From: Rhodospirillales bacterium 70-18
GTDB lineage: Bacteria; Pseudomonadota; Alphaproteobacteria; Acetobacterales; Acetobacteraceae
Assembly: GCA_001899585.1 (NCBI GenBank)
Contig: MKWE01000056.1
Location: 1 to 64,000 of the forward strand
Direction of reading: 5' to 3'
Length of the DNA: 64,000 bases
The notes beneath the pieces were generated by a model. The model searched no databases and was not told the origin of the DNA. It was given only the letters and a program-made list of their open reading frames with translations. Both the position numbers and the translations under genes were made by a program. Below, one piece after another: positions 36,756 through 46,568 of the stretch (position 1 is the stretch's first letter; each line of letters begins with the position of its first letter).

Positions 36756-36906
36756 CGCCGTTCCTTGCCGGGGGGAGTGCCGCATTGTGCGGGGATCGCG
36801 GGGAGGAAGGAAGGTGCGCCCAGCCCTCGTCCCGTCATGCCCGTTGGGTGTGGCGCATCCGCGCGGCTGGCGGCATGCTGGCGGGGCATAATCCGGGGAG
36901 CCTGCC

Positions 36907-38328
36907 ATGCCAGCCACCGCCGACCTCTGGCGCCGCGACGCCGCCGAGCTTGCCGCGCTGATCCGCACTCGCCAGGTTTCGGCGCGCGAGGCGGTGCAGG
37001 CGGTGCTGGGGCGGATGGACGCGGTGAACCCGGCGATCAACGCCGTGGTGCGGCCGCTGCACCGCGAGGCGCTGGCCGCCGCCGATGCCGCCGATGCGGC
37101 GCAGGCGCGCGGCGAGGCGCTGGGGGTGCTGCATGGCGTGCCGGTGACCACCAAGGTGAACACCGACCAGGCCGGCCTGCCCACCGATAACGGCGTGGTC
37201 GCCTACAAGGACGTGATCGCCGCCGAGGACAATCCGGTGATCGCGCATCTGCGCCGCGCCGGGGCGATCGTGGTGGGGCGGACCAACACGCCGGCCTATT
37301 CCATGCGCTGGTTCACCGCCAACGACCTGCACGGGCGCACGCTGAACCCGTGGGATGCGCGGCTGACGCCCGGCGGCTCCTCGGGCGGGGCGGCGGCGGC
37401 GGTGGCGGCGGGGATCGGTCCGATCGGGCATGGCAACGACATCGGCGGCTCCATCCGCTACCCGGCCTATTGCTGCGGGGTGGCCGGGCTGAAGCCGACG
37501 CATGGGCGCGTTCCGGCCTGGAACCCGACGGCGCCGGGGCCGCGGCCGATCGCCTCGCAACTGATGTCGGTGAACGGGCCGCTAGCGCGCCGGGTGCGCG
37601 ATCTGCGGCTGGCGCTGGAGGCGATGGCCGGCGCGCATCCGCTGGACCCGCGCAGCCTGGACATGCCGTTGCGCCACCCGGCGCCGGGCCGGCCGCCGCG
37701 GGTGGCGCTGGTGGCGCATTGGCCGGGGGCGGCGGTGCATCCGGCGGTGGCGGCCGGGCTGCGGGCGGCCGGGGCGGCGCTGGCGGCGGCCGGCTACGTG
37801 GTGGAGGAGATCGACCCGCCCGACCTGGCGGATGCCGCCGCGCTGTGGATGCAGATCGCCATGCCCGACCTGATGACCGGGCTGGCGCCGCTGGCCGAGG
37901 CGAATGGCGATGCCGGCATCAAGAGGTCGATGGAATTGTGGCGCGCCATCAACCCGCCGCCGGACCCGGCGCGGGCGCTGGCGGGGCTGGCACGGCGGGA
38001 GCTGATTTTGCAGAAATGGCAGGTGTTCCTGCAGGACCGGCCGCTGGTGCTGATGCCGATCTCGGCGGCCTTGCCCTACCCGCAGGACCACGACCTGCGC
38101 GACGCGGAGACGGCGGCGCGGATGACCGTGGAGCAGGGGCCGATGCTGGCGCTGGCGGTGCTCGGCCTGCCCTGCGTGGCGGTGCCGGCCGGGCTGCACG
38201 AGGGGGTGCCGCTGGGGGTGCAGATCGTCGCCGGGCGGTTCCGCGAGGACCTGGCGCTGGATGCCGCCGAGGTGGTGGAGGCGGCGCTGGGGCTGGATAC
38301 TCCGATCGACCCGAGGGGTGCGCCGTGA
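36907..38328 (+). CDS. amidase (amidase-signature family)
   Basis: A 473-residue amidase-signature enzyme hydrolysing an amide. The Ser-cisSer-Lys triad is visible: K83 in GVPVTTKVNTDQ, the cis-serine S158 in TPGGSSGGAAAAVAAG and the nucleophile S182 in NDIGGSIRYPAYCCG. The ATG at 36907 lies eight bases after GGGGAG. The stop overlaps the start of the CoA-transferase-like gene (TGATG), so amide cleavage and CoA transfer are likely linked in one route. The amide is unknown. Confidence 0.92.
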   Translation: MPATADLWRRDAAELAALIRTRQVSAREAVQAVLGRMDAVNPAINAVVRPLHREALAAADAADAAQARGEALGVLHGVPVTTKVNTDQAGLPTDNGVVAYKDVIAAEDNPVIAHLRRAGAIVVGRTNTPAYSMRWFTANDLHGRTLNPWDARLTPGGSSGGAAAAVAAGIGPIGHGNDIGGSIRYPAYCCGVAGLKPTHGRVPAWNPTAPGPRPIASQLMSVNGPLARRVRDLRLALEAMAGAHPLDPRSLDMPLRHPAPGRPPRVALVAHWPGAAVHPAVAAGLRAAGAALAAAGYVVEEIDPPDLADAAALWMQIAMPDLMTGLAPLAEANGDAGIKRSMELWRAINPPPDPARALAGLARRELILQKWQVFLQDRPLVLMPISAALPYPQDHDLRDAETAARMTVEQGPMLALAVLGLPCVAVPAGLHEGVPLGVQIVAGRFREDLALDAAEVVEAALGLDTPIDPRGAP

Positions 38329-39704
38329 TGCCGGCCGCGATCGTCGCCGGGCTGCTGGAGCATGCCCAGCTGGACGTGGGGCTGGACGGGTTGGTGCTGA
38401 CCGGCGCGGAGCCGGTGCTGCCGTCGTCGTTTCGCGTGGATGCGGCGGCACAGGCCGCGATCGCCGCCGCCGGGCTGGCGGCGGCCGAGATGTGGCGGCG
38501 GCGCACCGGGCGGGCGCAGGGCGTGGCGGTGGACATGCGCGCGGCGGCCGCCGAGTTCCGCAGCGAGCGGCATGTGCGGCTGGACGGCGCGCCGCCGGGC
38601 GAAAGCTGGGACGCCATCGCCGGGGTGTATCGCACGGCCGATGGCTGGGTGCGGCTGCACACCAATTTTCCGCATCACCGCGCCGGGGTGGTGCGGCTGC
38701 TGGGCTGCGCCGATACTCGCGAGGCGGTGGCGGCGGCGCTGGCCACGCGGCGGGCCGAGGCGTTCGAGACCGAGGCGACCGAAGCCGGCATGTGCGTCGC
38801 GGCGCTGCGCGATTTCGCCGCCTGGGACGCGCATCCGCATGGGCAGTGGCTGCGCGGGGTGCCGCCGCTGCGCATCGAGCGGATCGGCGACGCGCCGCCG
38901 CGGGGCTTCGCGCCCGATCCGGCCCGGCCGCTCTCGGGCGTGCGGGTGCTGGAACTGACGCGGGTGATCGCCGGGCCGGTGGCCGGGCGGACGCTGGCGG
39001 CGCATGGCGCGGACGTGCTGCACATCACCGGGCCGGGGGTGCCCAACATGGACGTGCTGCTGCCCGACACCAACCGGGGCAAGCGGCCGGCGGAGCTGGA
39101 CCTGCGCGCGGCGGCGGGGGCGGCGCGGCTGCGCGAGCTGGTGGGGGGTGCGGACGTGTTCCTGCAATCCTACCGGCATGGCGCGCTGGCCGGGCTGGGG
39201 TTCGGCGCCGGGGCGGTGACGGCGCTGCGGCCGGGGATCGTGCATGCCACGCTCTCGGCCTATGGCGAGGACGGGCCGTGGGGCGGCAAGCGGGGCTTCG
39301 ACAGCCTGGTGCAGGTGGCCACCGGCTTTAACGCGGCCGAGGCGGACGCGGCGGGCAGCGCCACGCCCAGGGCGTTGCCGTGCCAGGCGCTGGACCATGC
39401 CTCCGGCTACCTGCTGGCGCTGGGCACCATGGCGGCGCTGCTGCGGCGGGCGGAGGAGGGGGGAAGCTGGCAGGTGCGGGTTTCCCTGGCGGGTACCGGC
39501 AACTGGCTGCGCTCGCTCGGGCGGCTGCCACTTGGGCTGGCGGCGGCCGACCCTGGGCAGGCGGAGGTCGCCGACCTGCTGGAGGAGTCCGATAGCGAGT
39601 ACGGGCGGATGCAGGCGGTGCGGCATGCGGCGGTGCTGTCGGAGACGCCGGCGCATTGGGCGTTGCCGGCGCGGCGGGCGGGGAGCAGTCCGGCGGCTTG
39701 GTAG
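38328..39704 (+). CDS. CaiB/BaiF (family III) CoA-transferase with permuted halves
   Basis: A 458-residue protein. The usual N-terminal part of a family III CoA-transferase begins only near residue 200 (LSGVRVLELTRVIAGPVAGR, LPDTNRGKRPAELDLRAAAG, YGEDGPWGGKRGFDSLVQVA). The first 195 residues instead resemble the C-terminal half of the family (GVYRTADGWVRLHTNF, then EATEAGMCVAALRDFAAWDA). The two halves therefore appear in reversed order. It is coupled to the amidase upstream. It probably moves CoA between acids, but activity in this arrangement needs to be shown. Confidence 0.82.
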   Translation: MPAAIVAGLLEHAQLDVGLDGLVLTGAEPVLPSSFRVDAAAQAAIAAAGLAAAEMWRRRTGRAQGVAVDMRAAAAEFRSERHVRLDGAPPGESWDAIAGVYRTADGWVRLHTNFPHHRAGVVRLLGCADTREAVAAALATRRAEAFETEATEAGMCVAALRDFAAWDAHPHGQWLRGVPPLRIERIGDAPPRGFAPDPARPLSGVRVLELTRVIAGPVAGRTLAAHGADVLHITGPGVPNMDVLLPDTNRGKRPAELDLRAAAGAARLRELVGGADVFLQSYRHGALAGLGFGAGAVTALRPGIVHATLSAYGEDGPWGGKRGFDSLVQVATGFNAAEADAAGSATPRALPCQALDHASGYLLALGTMAALLRRAEEGGSWQVRVSLAGTGNWLRSLGRLPLGLAAADPGQAEVADLLEESDSEYGRMQAVRHAAVLSETPAHWALPARRAGSSPAAW

Positions 39705-39716
39705 GGGAAGAAGATC

Positions 39717-39790
39717 CACATGGAGACGAGGAGGCGGGGAGAAGAATGCGGAGGCGATCGTGCTTCTCCCCGTCTCCCCGCCTCCATGTG
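39717..39790. repeat. 28-bp imperfect inverted repeat (long hairpin)
   Basis: Arms 39717-39744 and 39763-39790 are complementary except at three positions (CACATGGAG ... GGGGAGAAG against CTTCTCCCC ... CTCCATGTG) around an 18-base loop. It begins 13 bases after the CoA-transferase stop and may act as a terminator, or it may be a small mobile hairpin. No T-run follows. Confidence 0.6.
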
Positions 39791-39829
39791 AACCTTGCCT
39801 GGTTTGGCTGGTGTGACAGGGGTTGAGCC

Positions 39830-40174
39830 ATGGATGCGGTCGGGCGGTTGCGGGGGATTTGTCTGGCGTTGCCGGAGGCGGAGGAGCGGGAGACCTGGGG
39901 GAAGCCGACCTTTCGGGTGGCGGGCAAGATTTTCGCCATGCCTCGCGACCGCGACGGCAGGCCCGCCGTGTGGTTCAAGGCGCCGAAGGGCAGCCAGGCG
40001 GTGCTCCTGGCGGCCGACCCGGCGCGGTTCTATGCGCCGCCCTATGTGGGGCCGAAGGGCTGGGTGGGGATGATGCTGGCGCCGGCGCCGGACTGGGACG
40101 AGGTGGGCGCGCTGGTGGCGCGCAGCTACCGGCTGGTGGCGCCGCGGCGGCTGGCGGCGTTGGTGGCGGAATAG
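39830..40174 (+). CDS. MmcQ/YjbR family protein
   Basis: A 114-residue member of the YjbR/MmcQ family (DNA-binding-like fold, function unknown). The typical pattern is CLALPEAEERETWGKPTFRV, GKIFAMPRDRDGRPAVWFKA and YVGPKGWVGMMLAPAPDWDE, with VARSYRLVAPRRL at the end. It stands alone between the hairpin and alaS. Confidence 0.85.
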   Translation: MDAVGRLRGICLALPEAEERETWGKPTFRVAGKIFAMPRDRDGRPAVWFKAPKGSQAVLLAADPARFYAPPYVGPKGWVGMMLAPAPDWDEVGALVARSYRLVAPRRLAALVAE

Positions 40175-40300
40175 GGAGGAAGGCCCCTCGTGCCCTTGCC
40201 CTTGCCGCATCGGGCACGGGCGCGTGACAGCGGGCGGCGCGTGCGCTACGTCATCCGCCCGTCTTTTGCCCCGTCTTTTCCGTGGAAATCCCAGGCCGCC

Positions 40301-42937
40301 ATGACCAGCAGCAACGACGTTCGCGCCACCTTCCTCGACTATTTCGCCCGCAACGGCCACACCGTGGTGGAAAGCTCGCCGCTGGTGCCGCGCAACGACC
40401 CGACGCTGATGTTCGCCAATTCGGGCATGGTCCAGTTCAAGAACGTGTTCACCGGGCAGGAGAAGCGCGCCTATACGCGGGCGACCACGGCGCAGAAATG
40501 CGTTCGTGCCGGCGGCAAGCACAACGACCTGGACAATGTGGGCTATACCGCGCGGCACCATACGTTTTTCGAGATGCTGGGGAATTTCTCCTTCGGGGAC
40601 TACTTCAAGGACCAGGCGATCTTTCATGCCTGGACGCTGCTGACCAAGGATTTCGCGCTGCCGAAGGACAAGCTGCTGGTCACCGTCTATGCCGATGACG
40701 ACGATGCGGCGGCGCTGTGGAAAAAGATCGCCGGGCTGCCGGAGGAGCGGATCATCCGCATCGCCACCTCGGATAATTTCTGGCGCATGGGCGACACCGG
40801 GCCGTGCGGGCCGTGCAGCGAGATTTTCTACGACCACGGCGAGGCCATCCCCGGCGGGCCGCCGGGCAGCCCCGGCGAGGACGGCGACCGGTTCATCGAG
40901 ATCTGGAACCTGGTGTTCATGCAGTTCGAGGAGGGGCCGCCGGGCACCCGCGTGGCGCTGCCGCGGCCCTCGATCGACACCGGCATGGGGCTGGAGCGGT
41001 TCGCGGCGATCCTGCAGGGCAAGCACGACAATTACGACACCGACACGCTGCGGGCGCTGATCCTGGCCAGCGCGGACGCCACCGGCACCGACCCGGACGG
41101 CCCGTTCAAGACCAGCCACCGGGTGATCGCCGACCATCTGCGCAGCACGGTGTTCCTGATGGCCGACGGGGTGCTGCCCTCCAACGAGGGGCGCGGCTAC
41201 GTGCTGCGGCGGATCATGCGCCGGGCGATGCGCCACGCGCATATGGTGGGCGCCACCGAGCCGCTGATGTGCCGGCTGGTGCCGGCGCTGATCCGCCAGA
41301 TGGGTGCGGCCTATCCCGAGATCGCGCGGGCCGAGGCGCTGGAGACCGAGACGCTGCGGCTGGAGGAGACCCGGTTCAAGGCGATGCTGGACCGCGGCCT
41401 GGGGCTGCTGGCCGAGGAGACGGCGATGCTCTCGCCGGGCGACCGGCTGTCGGGCGCGGTGGCGTTCAAGCTGCACGACACCTTCGGCTTTCCGCTCGAC
41501 CTCACGCAGGACGCGCTGCGCGAGCAGGGGATGTCGGTGGATACCGAGGGCTTCGCGGCGGCGATGGACGAGCAGCGCCGCCGCGCCCGCGCCGCCTGGG
41601 CGGGCAGCGGCGAGGTGGGCACGGAGCATGTCTGGTTCGACCTGAAGGAGAAGCTGGGGGCCACCGAGTTCCTGGGCTATTCCACCGAGAGCGCCGAGGC
41701 CGAGATCATCGGGCTGGTGGTGGGCGGGCACGCGGTGGCGCGGGCCGAGCCGGGGGCAGAGGTGGCGGTGGTGCTGAACCAGACGCCGTTCTACGGCGAA
41801 AGCGGCGGCCAGGTGGGCGATACCGGCATCATCGCCGGGCCGGGGCTGCGCATCGAGATCCACGACACCCAGAAGAAGCTGGGCGACCTGTTCGTGCATC
41901 TCGGGCGGGTGAAGGAGGGCACGGCCGAGGTCGGCCGGCCGGTGCTGGCGGAGGTGGACCATGCGCGGCGCACCGCCATCCGGGCGCATCACAGTGCGAC
42001 GCACCTGCTGCACGAGGCGCTGCGCCGGCGGCTGGGCACGCATGTGGCGCAGAAGGGCAGCCTCAACGCGCCGGACCGGCTGCGGTTCGACGTGTCGCAG
42101 CCGGTGCCGATCGGGCGCGAGGACCTGGCCTGGGTGGAGGCGGAGGTGAACGCGCGTATCCGCGACAATTCCGAGGTGACCACGCGGCTGATGACGCCCG
42201 AGGCGGCGGTGGCCGAGGGGGCGATGGCGCTGTTCGGCGAGAAATACGGCGAGGAAGTGCGCGTGGTCGCGATGGGCGGCGCGGATGGCAACAAGGGCGC
42301 CTGGTCGATCGAGCTGTGCGGCGGCACCCATGTGCGGCGGACCGGGGATATCGGGCTGCTGCGGGTCGTGGGCGAGAGCGCGGTGAGCGCTGGGGTGCGG
42401 CGGATCGAGGCGGTGTGCGGCGAGGCGGCGCTGGCGGCGATCGCCGAGAACGACCGGCGGCTGGGCGAGGCGGCGGCGGCGGTGAAGGCCAGCCCGGCGG
42501 AGCTGCCGGAGCGGATCGCAGCCCTGGTGGAGGATCGCCGGCGGCTGGAGCGGCAGGTGGCCGAGTTGCAGAAGAAGCTGGCGACCGGCGGCGGCGCGGC
42601 GGCGGCCGAGGAGGTGGGCGGCGTGCTGCTGGCGGCCCGCGACCTGGGCGAGGTGCCGGCGCGCGACCTGAAGGGGCTGGCCGAGGTGATCCTGAAGCAG
42701 CAGGCGGGCGGGGTGGTGGCGCTGGTCTCCTCGGCCGAGGGCAAGGCGAGCATCGTGGTGGCGGTGGCGCCGGAGCTGACGGCGCGGTTCAGTGCGGTGG
42801 ACCTGGTGCGCGCGGCCAGCGCGGCGGTGGGCGGCAAGGGTGGCGGCGGGCGGCCGGACATGGCGCAGGCCGGCGGGCCGGATGCGGGGCGCGCGGCGGA
42901 GGCGCTGGCGGCGGTGCGGGCGATGCTTGCGGGATAG
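40301..42937 (+). CDS. alaS: alanyl-tRNA synthetase
   Basis: An 878-residue alanyl-tRNA synthetase, of full normal length. The class II catalytic domain starts [20 protein letters not shown], with motif 2 around [20 protein letters not shown] and [19 protein letters not shown]. The editing domain holds the zinc ligands H564 and H568 ([17 protein letters not shown]) and C673 and H677 ([15 protein letters not shown]), and the C-Ala domain ends the protein. I start at the ATG at 40301. The frame extends upstream to 40190, but that segment shows no homology. A 16-base duplication covers the stop codon region (42929-42963). Confidence 0.98.
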   Translation: MTSSNDVRATFLDYFARNGHTVVESSPLVPRNDPTLMFANSGMVQFKNVFTGQEKRAYTRATTAQKCVRAGGKHNDLDNVGYTARHHTFFEMLGNFSFGDYFKDQAIFHAWTLLTKDFALPKDKLLVTVYADDDDAAALWKKIAGLPEERIIRIATSDNFWRMGDTGPCGPCSEIFYDHGEAIPGGPPGSPGEDGDRFIEIWNLVFMQFEEGPPGTRVALPRPSIDTGMGLERFAAILQGKHDNYDTDTLRALILASADATGTDPDGPFKTSHRVIADHLRSTVFLMADGVLPSNEGRGYVLRRIMRRAMRHAHMVGATEPLMCRLVPALIRQMGAAYPEIARAEALETETLRLEETRFKAMLDRGLGLLAEETAMLSPGDRLSGAVAFKLHDTFGFPLDLTQDALREQGMSVDTEGFAAAMDEQRRRARAAWAGSGEVGTEHVWFDLKEKLGATEFLGYSTESAEAEIIGLVVGGHAVARAEPGAEVAVVLNQTPFYGESGGQVGDTGIIAGPGLRIEIHDTQKKLGDLFVHLGRVKEGTAEVGRPVLAEVDHARRTAIRAHHSATHLLHEALRRRLGTHVAQKGSLNAPDRLRFDVSQPVPIGREDLAWVEAEVNARIRDNSEVTTRLMTPEAAVAEGAMALFGEKYGEEVRVVAMGGADGNKGAWSIELCGGTHVRRTGDIGLLRVVGESAVSAGVRRIEAVCGEAALAAIAENDRRLGEAAAAVKASPAELPERIAALVEDRRRLERQVAELQKKLATGGGAAAAEEVGGVLLAARDLGEVPARDLKGLAEVILKQQAGGVVALVSSAEGKASIVVAVAPELTARFSAVDLVRAASAAVGGKGGGGRPDMAQAGGPDAGRAAEALAAVRAMLAG

Positions 42938-43033
42938 CGTTGCGCTCGCGGGATAGCGTTGCGTAAGCGGGCCGTTCGCCGCTAGCATCGCGCCGGGTCG
43001 CGCGGGAGGCCGCGCCAGCCGGGAGGATCGCCG

Positions 43034-43318
43034 ATGCTGCCGGACGCGATGAGCCGCCTACGTGCCGTCATCCAGGACATGCCGGAAACGGAACGATCGC
43101 CGTTCCAGCGGCAATTGCTGGCCGAGATGAACGGGTTGGCGCCGTTGTACGCGCTGCTGCACCCGATCCGCGCCATGCTGCCGCGCGCGGTGCAGACGCT
43201 GTTGCAGACGCAGAGCTTCCTGGCGGTGAACCCCAATCCCGGTGCGCCCGCTGGTGGCGGCGGTGCGGCGCCGCCGGTCGGCAGCAATTGCCGCTATCCC
43301 GATTGCCTGCGCGGCTGA
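43034..43318 (+). CDS. small hypothetical protein upstream of a membrane protein
   Basis: A 94-residue protein I do not recognise. It is helical in the first 65 residues (LRAVIQDMPETERSPFQRQL ... RAVQTLLQTQSFL), followed by a Pro/Gly linker and a C-terminal CRYPDC motif. GGAGG precedes its ATG by 7 bases. The next gene starts five bases after its stop, so the two are almost certainly cotranscribed and may work together. Confidence 0.7.
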   Translation: MLPDAMSRLRAVIQDMPETERSPFQRQLLAEMNGLAPLYALLHPIRAMLPRAVQTLLQTQSFLAVNPNPGAPAGGGGAAPPVGSNCRYPDCLRG

Positions 43319-43323
43319 AGGGG

Positions 43324-44454
43324 ATGGCCAGTTTCCAGATCCGGCCGGACAACAGCCGCTTCGACGGCTATTTCACGGTGGCGCTGGATTCCACCACCAC
43401 GCCCGACCCGATCGAGGCGGCGTTCCGGCGCGACGTGAACCTGGTGATGGCGCGGCTGGCCGCGCTGCGGGCGCTGAACGCCGATACGCCGGTGCCGACC
43501 GCCTCGCTGCTGCGCAAGATGCGCCAGGTGGATGCCTGGGTGACCACGCTGCGCACGGTGGCGCAGGCGCTGGCCGACGGGGTGATCGACGCGCCCTCGG
43601 CGGCGGCGGAGGTGGCCACGGTGCGCCAGCGCATCGAGGCGATCGACAGCGCCGACTTCGTGGTGGAGACGCAGAACGACGGCGAGGGACGGGCGGTCGA
43701 CATCATGATCGACATCGGCGCGGCCGAGTTGGCGCAGGACAAGGTGCAGCTCTACCAGGCCATCGACCAGGCGTTGACCGTCATCAAGGTGGCCTTCGCC
43801 GGCGATGGGATGAGTGCCGCGCGCGAGGCGCAGCAGCGGGTGAAGCTGGATGAATACGTGCGCAAGCTGGCCGGCATCGCCAGCGTGGGGCTGGAGCTGA
43901 AGAACCAGACGGCGTTCGGCCAGATGGCGCTGACCAGCCTGACGAGCCAGATCGCGGCGCGCGAGGCGGCGGTGGTGAAGAACGCCTATGTGAAGCGGCT
44001 CGGGCTGCATTCGTTGGTGTGGGCGGTGGCGATGTGGCTGGTGTTCGTGCTGATGCGCCAGCACGGGCAGCCGGTGCTGGAGGAATTTCCGTTTCCGGCG
44101 TTCGTTCTGATGGCGGCCGGCGCCGCGGTGGGCACCTGGCTGTCCTTCGCGCTGCGGCGGATGACACTGGGCTTCGCCGACCTTGCCTCGCCGGAGGAGG
44201 ATCAGTTGAGCCCCGGCCTGCGCATCATCTTCGTGATGGCGCTGACCATGGTGGTGGGGCTGCTGTTCTACACCGGGGCGGTGGGCATCGAGATGGGCAC
44301 CTTCAAGACCGGCTTTCCGCTGGGCGAGGGCAAGGAGGTCGGCTACGGCGTCGCCGCCCTGATCGGCGCGCTGTGCGGCATCGCCGAGCGCGGCCTGGCC
44401 ACCGCCGTCTCCAGCAGCGCCGGCCAGTTCATCGGCGGCATCGGGGCGCGCTGA
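43324..44454 (+). CDS. membrane protein of unknown function
   Basis: A 376-residue protein. About 225 residues are soluble and mostly helical (MRQVDAWVTTLRTVAQALAD; VQLYQAIDQALTVIKVAFAG). Four hydrophobic segments follow, at about 230-246, 257-277, 300-320 and 340-356, the last leading into a Ser/Gly-rich tail (ATAVSSSAGQFIGGIGAR). I recognise no domain. I use the ATG at 43324; the frame also opens at 43288, inside the previous gene. The pairing with the small protein and the soluble-then-membrane layout suggest an envelope sensor or scaffold, but this is only inference. Confidence 0.75.
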   Translation: MASFQIRPDNSRFDGYFTVALDSTTTPDPIEAAFRRDVNLVMARLAALRALNADTPVPTASLLRKMRQVDAWVTTLRTVAQALADGVIDAPSAAAEVATVRQRIEAIDSADFVVETQNDGEGRAVDIMIDIGAAELAQDKVQLYQAIDQALTVIKVAFAGDGMSAAREAQQRVKLDEYVRKLAGIASVGLELKNQTAFGQMALTSLTSQIAAREAAVVKNAYVKRLGLHSLVWAVAMWLVFVLMRQHGQPVLEEFPFPAFVLMAAGAAVGTWLSFALRRMTLGFADLASPEEDQLSPGLRIIFVMALTMVVGLLFYTGAVGIEMGTFKTGFPLGEGKEVGYGVAALIGALCGIAERGLATAVSSSAGQFIGGIGAR

Positions 44455-44552
44455 GCGACGGCCCACGCGTCTGTCATCCTTCTGGATGGGCGGGCAGACC
44501 CTTCCCTCGGCTGCCGGTCGGTGACAGGGTGTAACCGGTGCAGGAGGACTGG

Positions 44553-46553
44553 ATGCGGCTTGAGATTGGGCAGACACTGGTGTTCGCCGAGGGGCGGCCG
44601 TTCGGCGCGGCCGGCGCCTATGAGTTGCTGCTGGGGCGGGCCTATTACGAGGTGGACCCTGCGGCGCCGGAGCAGGCCTCGATCGTGGATATCGCGCTGG
44701 CGCCGCCGGGAGCGGATGGGCTGGTGCATTTTGCCGGCGACGTGGCGATTCTGCGCCCGCTGGACCCCAGCCGCGGCAACCGGCGGCTGTTCTTCGACTG
44801 GGGCAATCGGGGCAACAAGCGGGCGCTGCAATATTTCAACGACGCCGCGCCGGGCAACCTGCCGCTGAGCCGGGCCCAGGCGGGCAACGGCTTCCTGATG
44901 CGGCGCGGCTACACCGTGGTGTGGGGCGCCTGGCAGGGCGACCTGCTGCCGGGTGACGGGCGGATGCTGCTGGACCTGCCGGTGGCGCGGCGCGGCGGGG
45001 CGGCGGACGGGCCGCCGGTGACCGGCCAGGTGCGCACCGAGTTCATCGGCCGCCCCGGCGTGTTCACCCAGCCGCTGTCCGGCTGGGCCTCCACGCGCAG
45101 CCATTCGGCGGTCAGCCTGGACCGTCGCCGCGCCAGCCTGACCCGGCGGCGCTATGCCGGCAGCCCGCGCGAGCCGGTGCCGCCCGACCAGTGGCGCTTC
45201 GCCCGCACCGAGGGGGGCGTGGGGCTGGACATGCAGGGGGCCGATGTCGCGCTGGTGCCCTCGCGCGAGAACCTGCACATCCCGGCCGGCTTCCAGCCCG
45301 GCTGGATCTACGAGCTGATCTACGAGGCCGAGGCGCCGCTGGTGCTGGGGCTGGGCCATGCCGCGGTGCGCGACCTGGTGAGCTTCCTGCGCCATGACGA
45401 CGGCGACGGCAACCCGCTGCGGGGCGGCATCGATTTCGCCTATGGCTGGGGCCGCTCGCAGACCGGACGGGCGATCCGCGACTTCATCCATCGCGGCTTC
45501 AATGCCGACGCGCAGGGCCGGCCGGTGTTCGACGGGCTGCTGCCGCATGTCGCCGGCGCCGGGCGGCTGAACACCAACCGCTTCGCCAACCTGACGGTGG
45601 CCGCCGGGCAGCAATACGAGGACCATTTCAACCCGGCCGACAGCTTCCCGTTCGCCTACGCGCCGTGCACCGACCACATCACCGGCCGGACCGACGCGAT
45701 CCTGACCCGGCCGGCGACCGATCCGAAGGTGATCCACACCCAGACCGCCACCGAATACTGGCAGCGCCGCGGCTCGCTGGTGCACACCGATACCGAGGGG
45801 CACGACCTGCCGATCCCACCCGGCGTGCGCATCTACGCCTGGGCCGGGTCGCAGCACGCCGCCGACCCGAACATGGGGGCGCCGGCCAAGGGCATCTGCC
45901 AGCAACTGGGCAATGTGCTGGCGACCTCGGCGCTGTTCCGCGCGGTGCTGGACATGCTGGACCGCTGGGTGACCGAAGGCGTTCCGCCGCCGCCGAGCGC
46001 GGTGCCGACCCGCGCGGACGGCACGCTGGTGGCGATGGCGGACTGGCGGCTGCAGTTTCCGGCCATTCCCGGGGTGATGACGCCGTTCGGGCCGAGCGAT
46101 TTTCCGGCCTGGGACTATGGCCCCGAGGCGGCGCAGGGCGTGCTGCGCGAGCCGCCGGTGGTGGATGCGTCGCGCCGCTACGCCGTGTTGGTGCCGGCGG
46201 TGGATGGCGACGGCAACGAGCTGGCCGGGGTGCGGGTGCCGATGCTGGCCGCGCCATTGGGCACCTATACCGGCTGGAACCTGCGCGCGCGCGGGCATGG
46301 CCACGGGGCGATGCACGAGTTCAGCGGCGGCACCATCCCGTTCGCCGACACCGCCGAGGAGCGGGCGATCACCAGCGACCCGCGCCCGGCGGTGGCCGAG
46401 CGCTATGCCGATCGCGCCGCCTATGTGGCCGCCATCGCGGCCTATGCGGCGGCGCTGTCGCGGGTGGGGTTCCTGCTGGCCGAGGACGTGGCGCGGGCTG
46501 AGGCGGCCGCGGCGGACTGGCACGCGCCGCGGCACAAGGTGGAGTTGCCCTAG
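44553..46553 (+). CDS. alpha/beta hydrolase domain-containing protein (PF20091-like)
   Basis: A 666-residue protein of the large alpha/beta hydrolase-domain family of unknown function. It starts RLEIGQTLVFAEGRPFGAAG-A-YE and has DWGNRGNKRALQYFNDA. The serine nucleophile S302 lies in FAYGWGRSQTGRAIRDFIHR, and EFSGGTIPFADTAEER is near the end. I use the ATG at 44553 because a clear AGGAGG lies 8 bases before it; a GTG at 44538 would put that site inside the gene. No signal peptide is seen. It converges with the MFS transporter gene. The substrate is not known. Confidence 0.82.
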   Translation: MRLEIGQTLVFAEGRPFGAAGAYELLLGRAYYEVDPAAPEQASIVDIALAPPGADGLVHFAGDVAILRPLDPSRGNRRLFFDWGNRGNKRALQYFNDAAPGNLPLSRAQAGNGFLMRRGYTVVWGAWQGDLLPGDGRMLLDLPVARRGGAADGPPVTGQVRTEFIGRPGVFTQPLSGWASTRSHSAVSLDRRRASLTRRRYAGSPREPVPPDQWRFARTEGGVGLDMQGADVALVPSRENLHIPAGFQPGWIYELIYEAEAPLVLGLGHAAVRDLVSFLRHDDGDGNPLRGGIDFAYGWGRSQTGRAIRDFIHRGFNADAQGRPVFDGLLPHVAGAGRLNTNRFANLTVAAGQQYEDHFNPADSFPFAYAPCTDHITGRTDAILTRPATDPKVIHTQTATEYWQRRGSLVHTDTEGHDLPIPPGVRIYAWAGSQHAADPNMGAPAKGICQQLGNVLATSALFRAVLDMLDRWVTEGVPPPPSAVPTRADGTLVAMADWRLQFPAIPGVMTPFGPSDFPAWDYGPEAAQGVLREPPVVDASRRYAVLVPAVDGDGNELAGVRVPMLAAPLGTYTGWNLRARGHGHGAMHEFSGGTIPFADTAEERAITSDPRPAVAERYADRAAYVAAIAAYAAALSRVGFLLAEDVARAEAAAADWHAPRHKVELP

Positions 46554-46568
46554 CGCCGCGGCGCCCGT

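Noticed and set aside
42929..42963. 16-base duplication at the alaS stop codon
   Set aside because: GCGGGATAGCGTTGCG occurs twice 19 bases apart, but the first copy contains the stop and the protein is complete; probably replication slippage with no function.
44343..46535. Minus-strand frame of 730 codons opposite the alpha/beta hydrolase gene
   Set aside because: Same antisense artefact; arginine-, histidine- and glutamine-rich with no motif.
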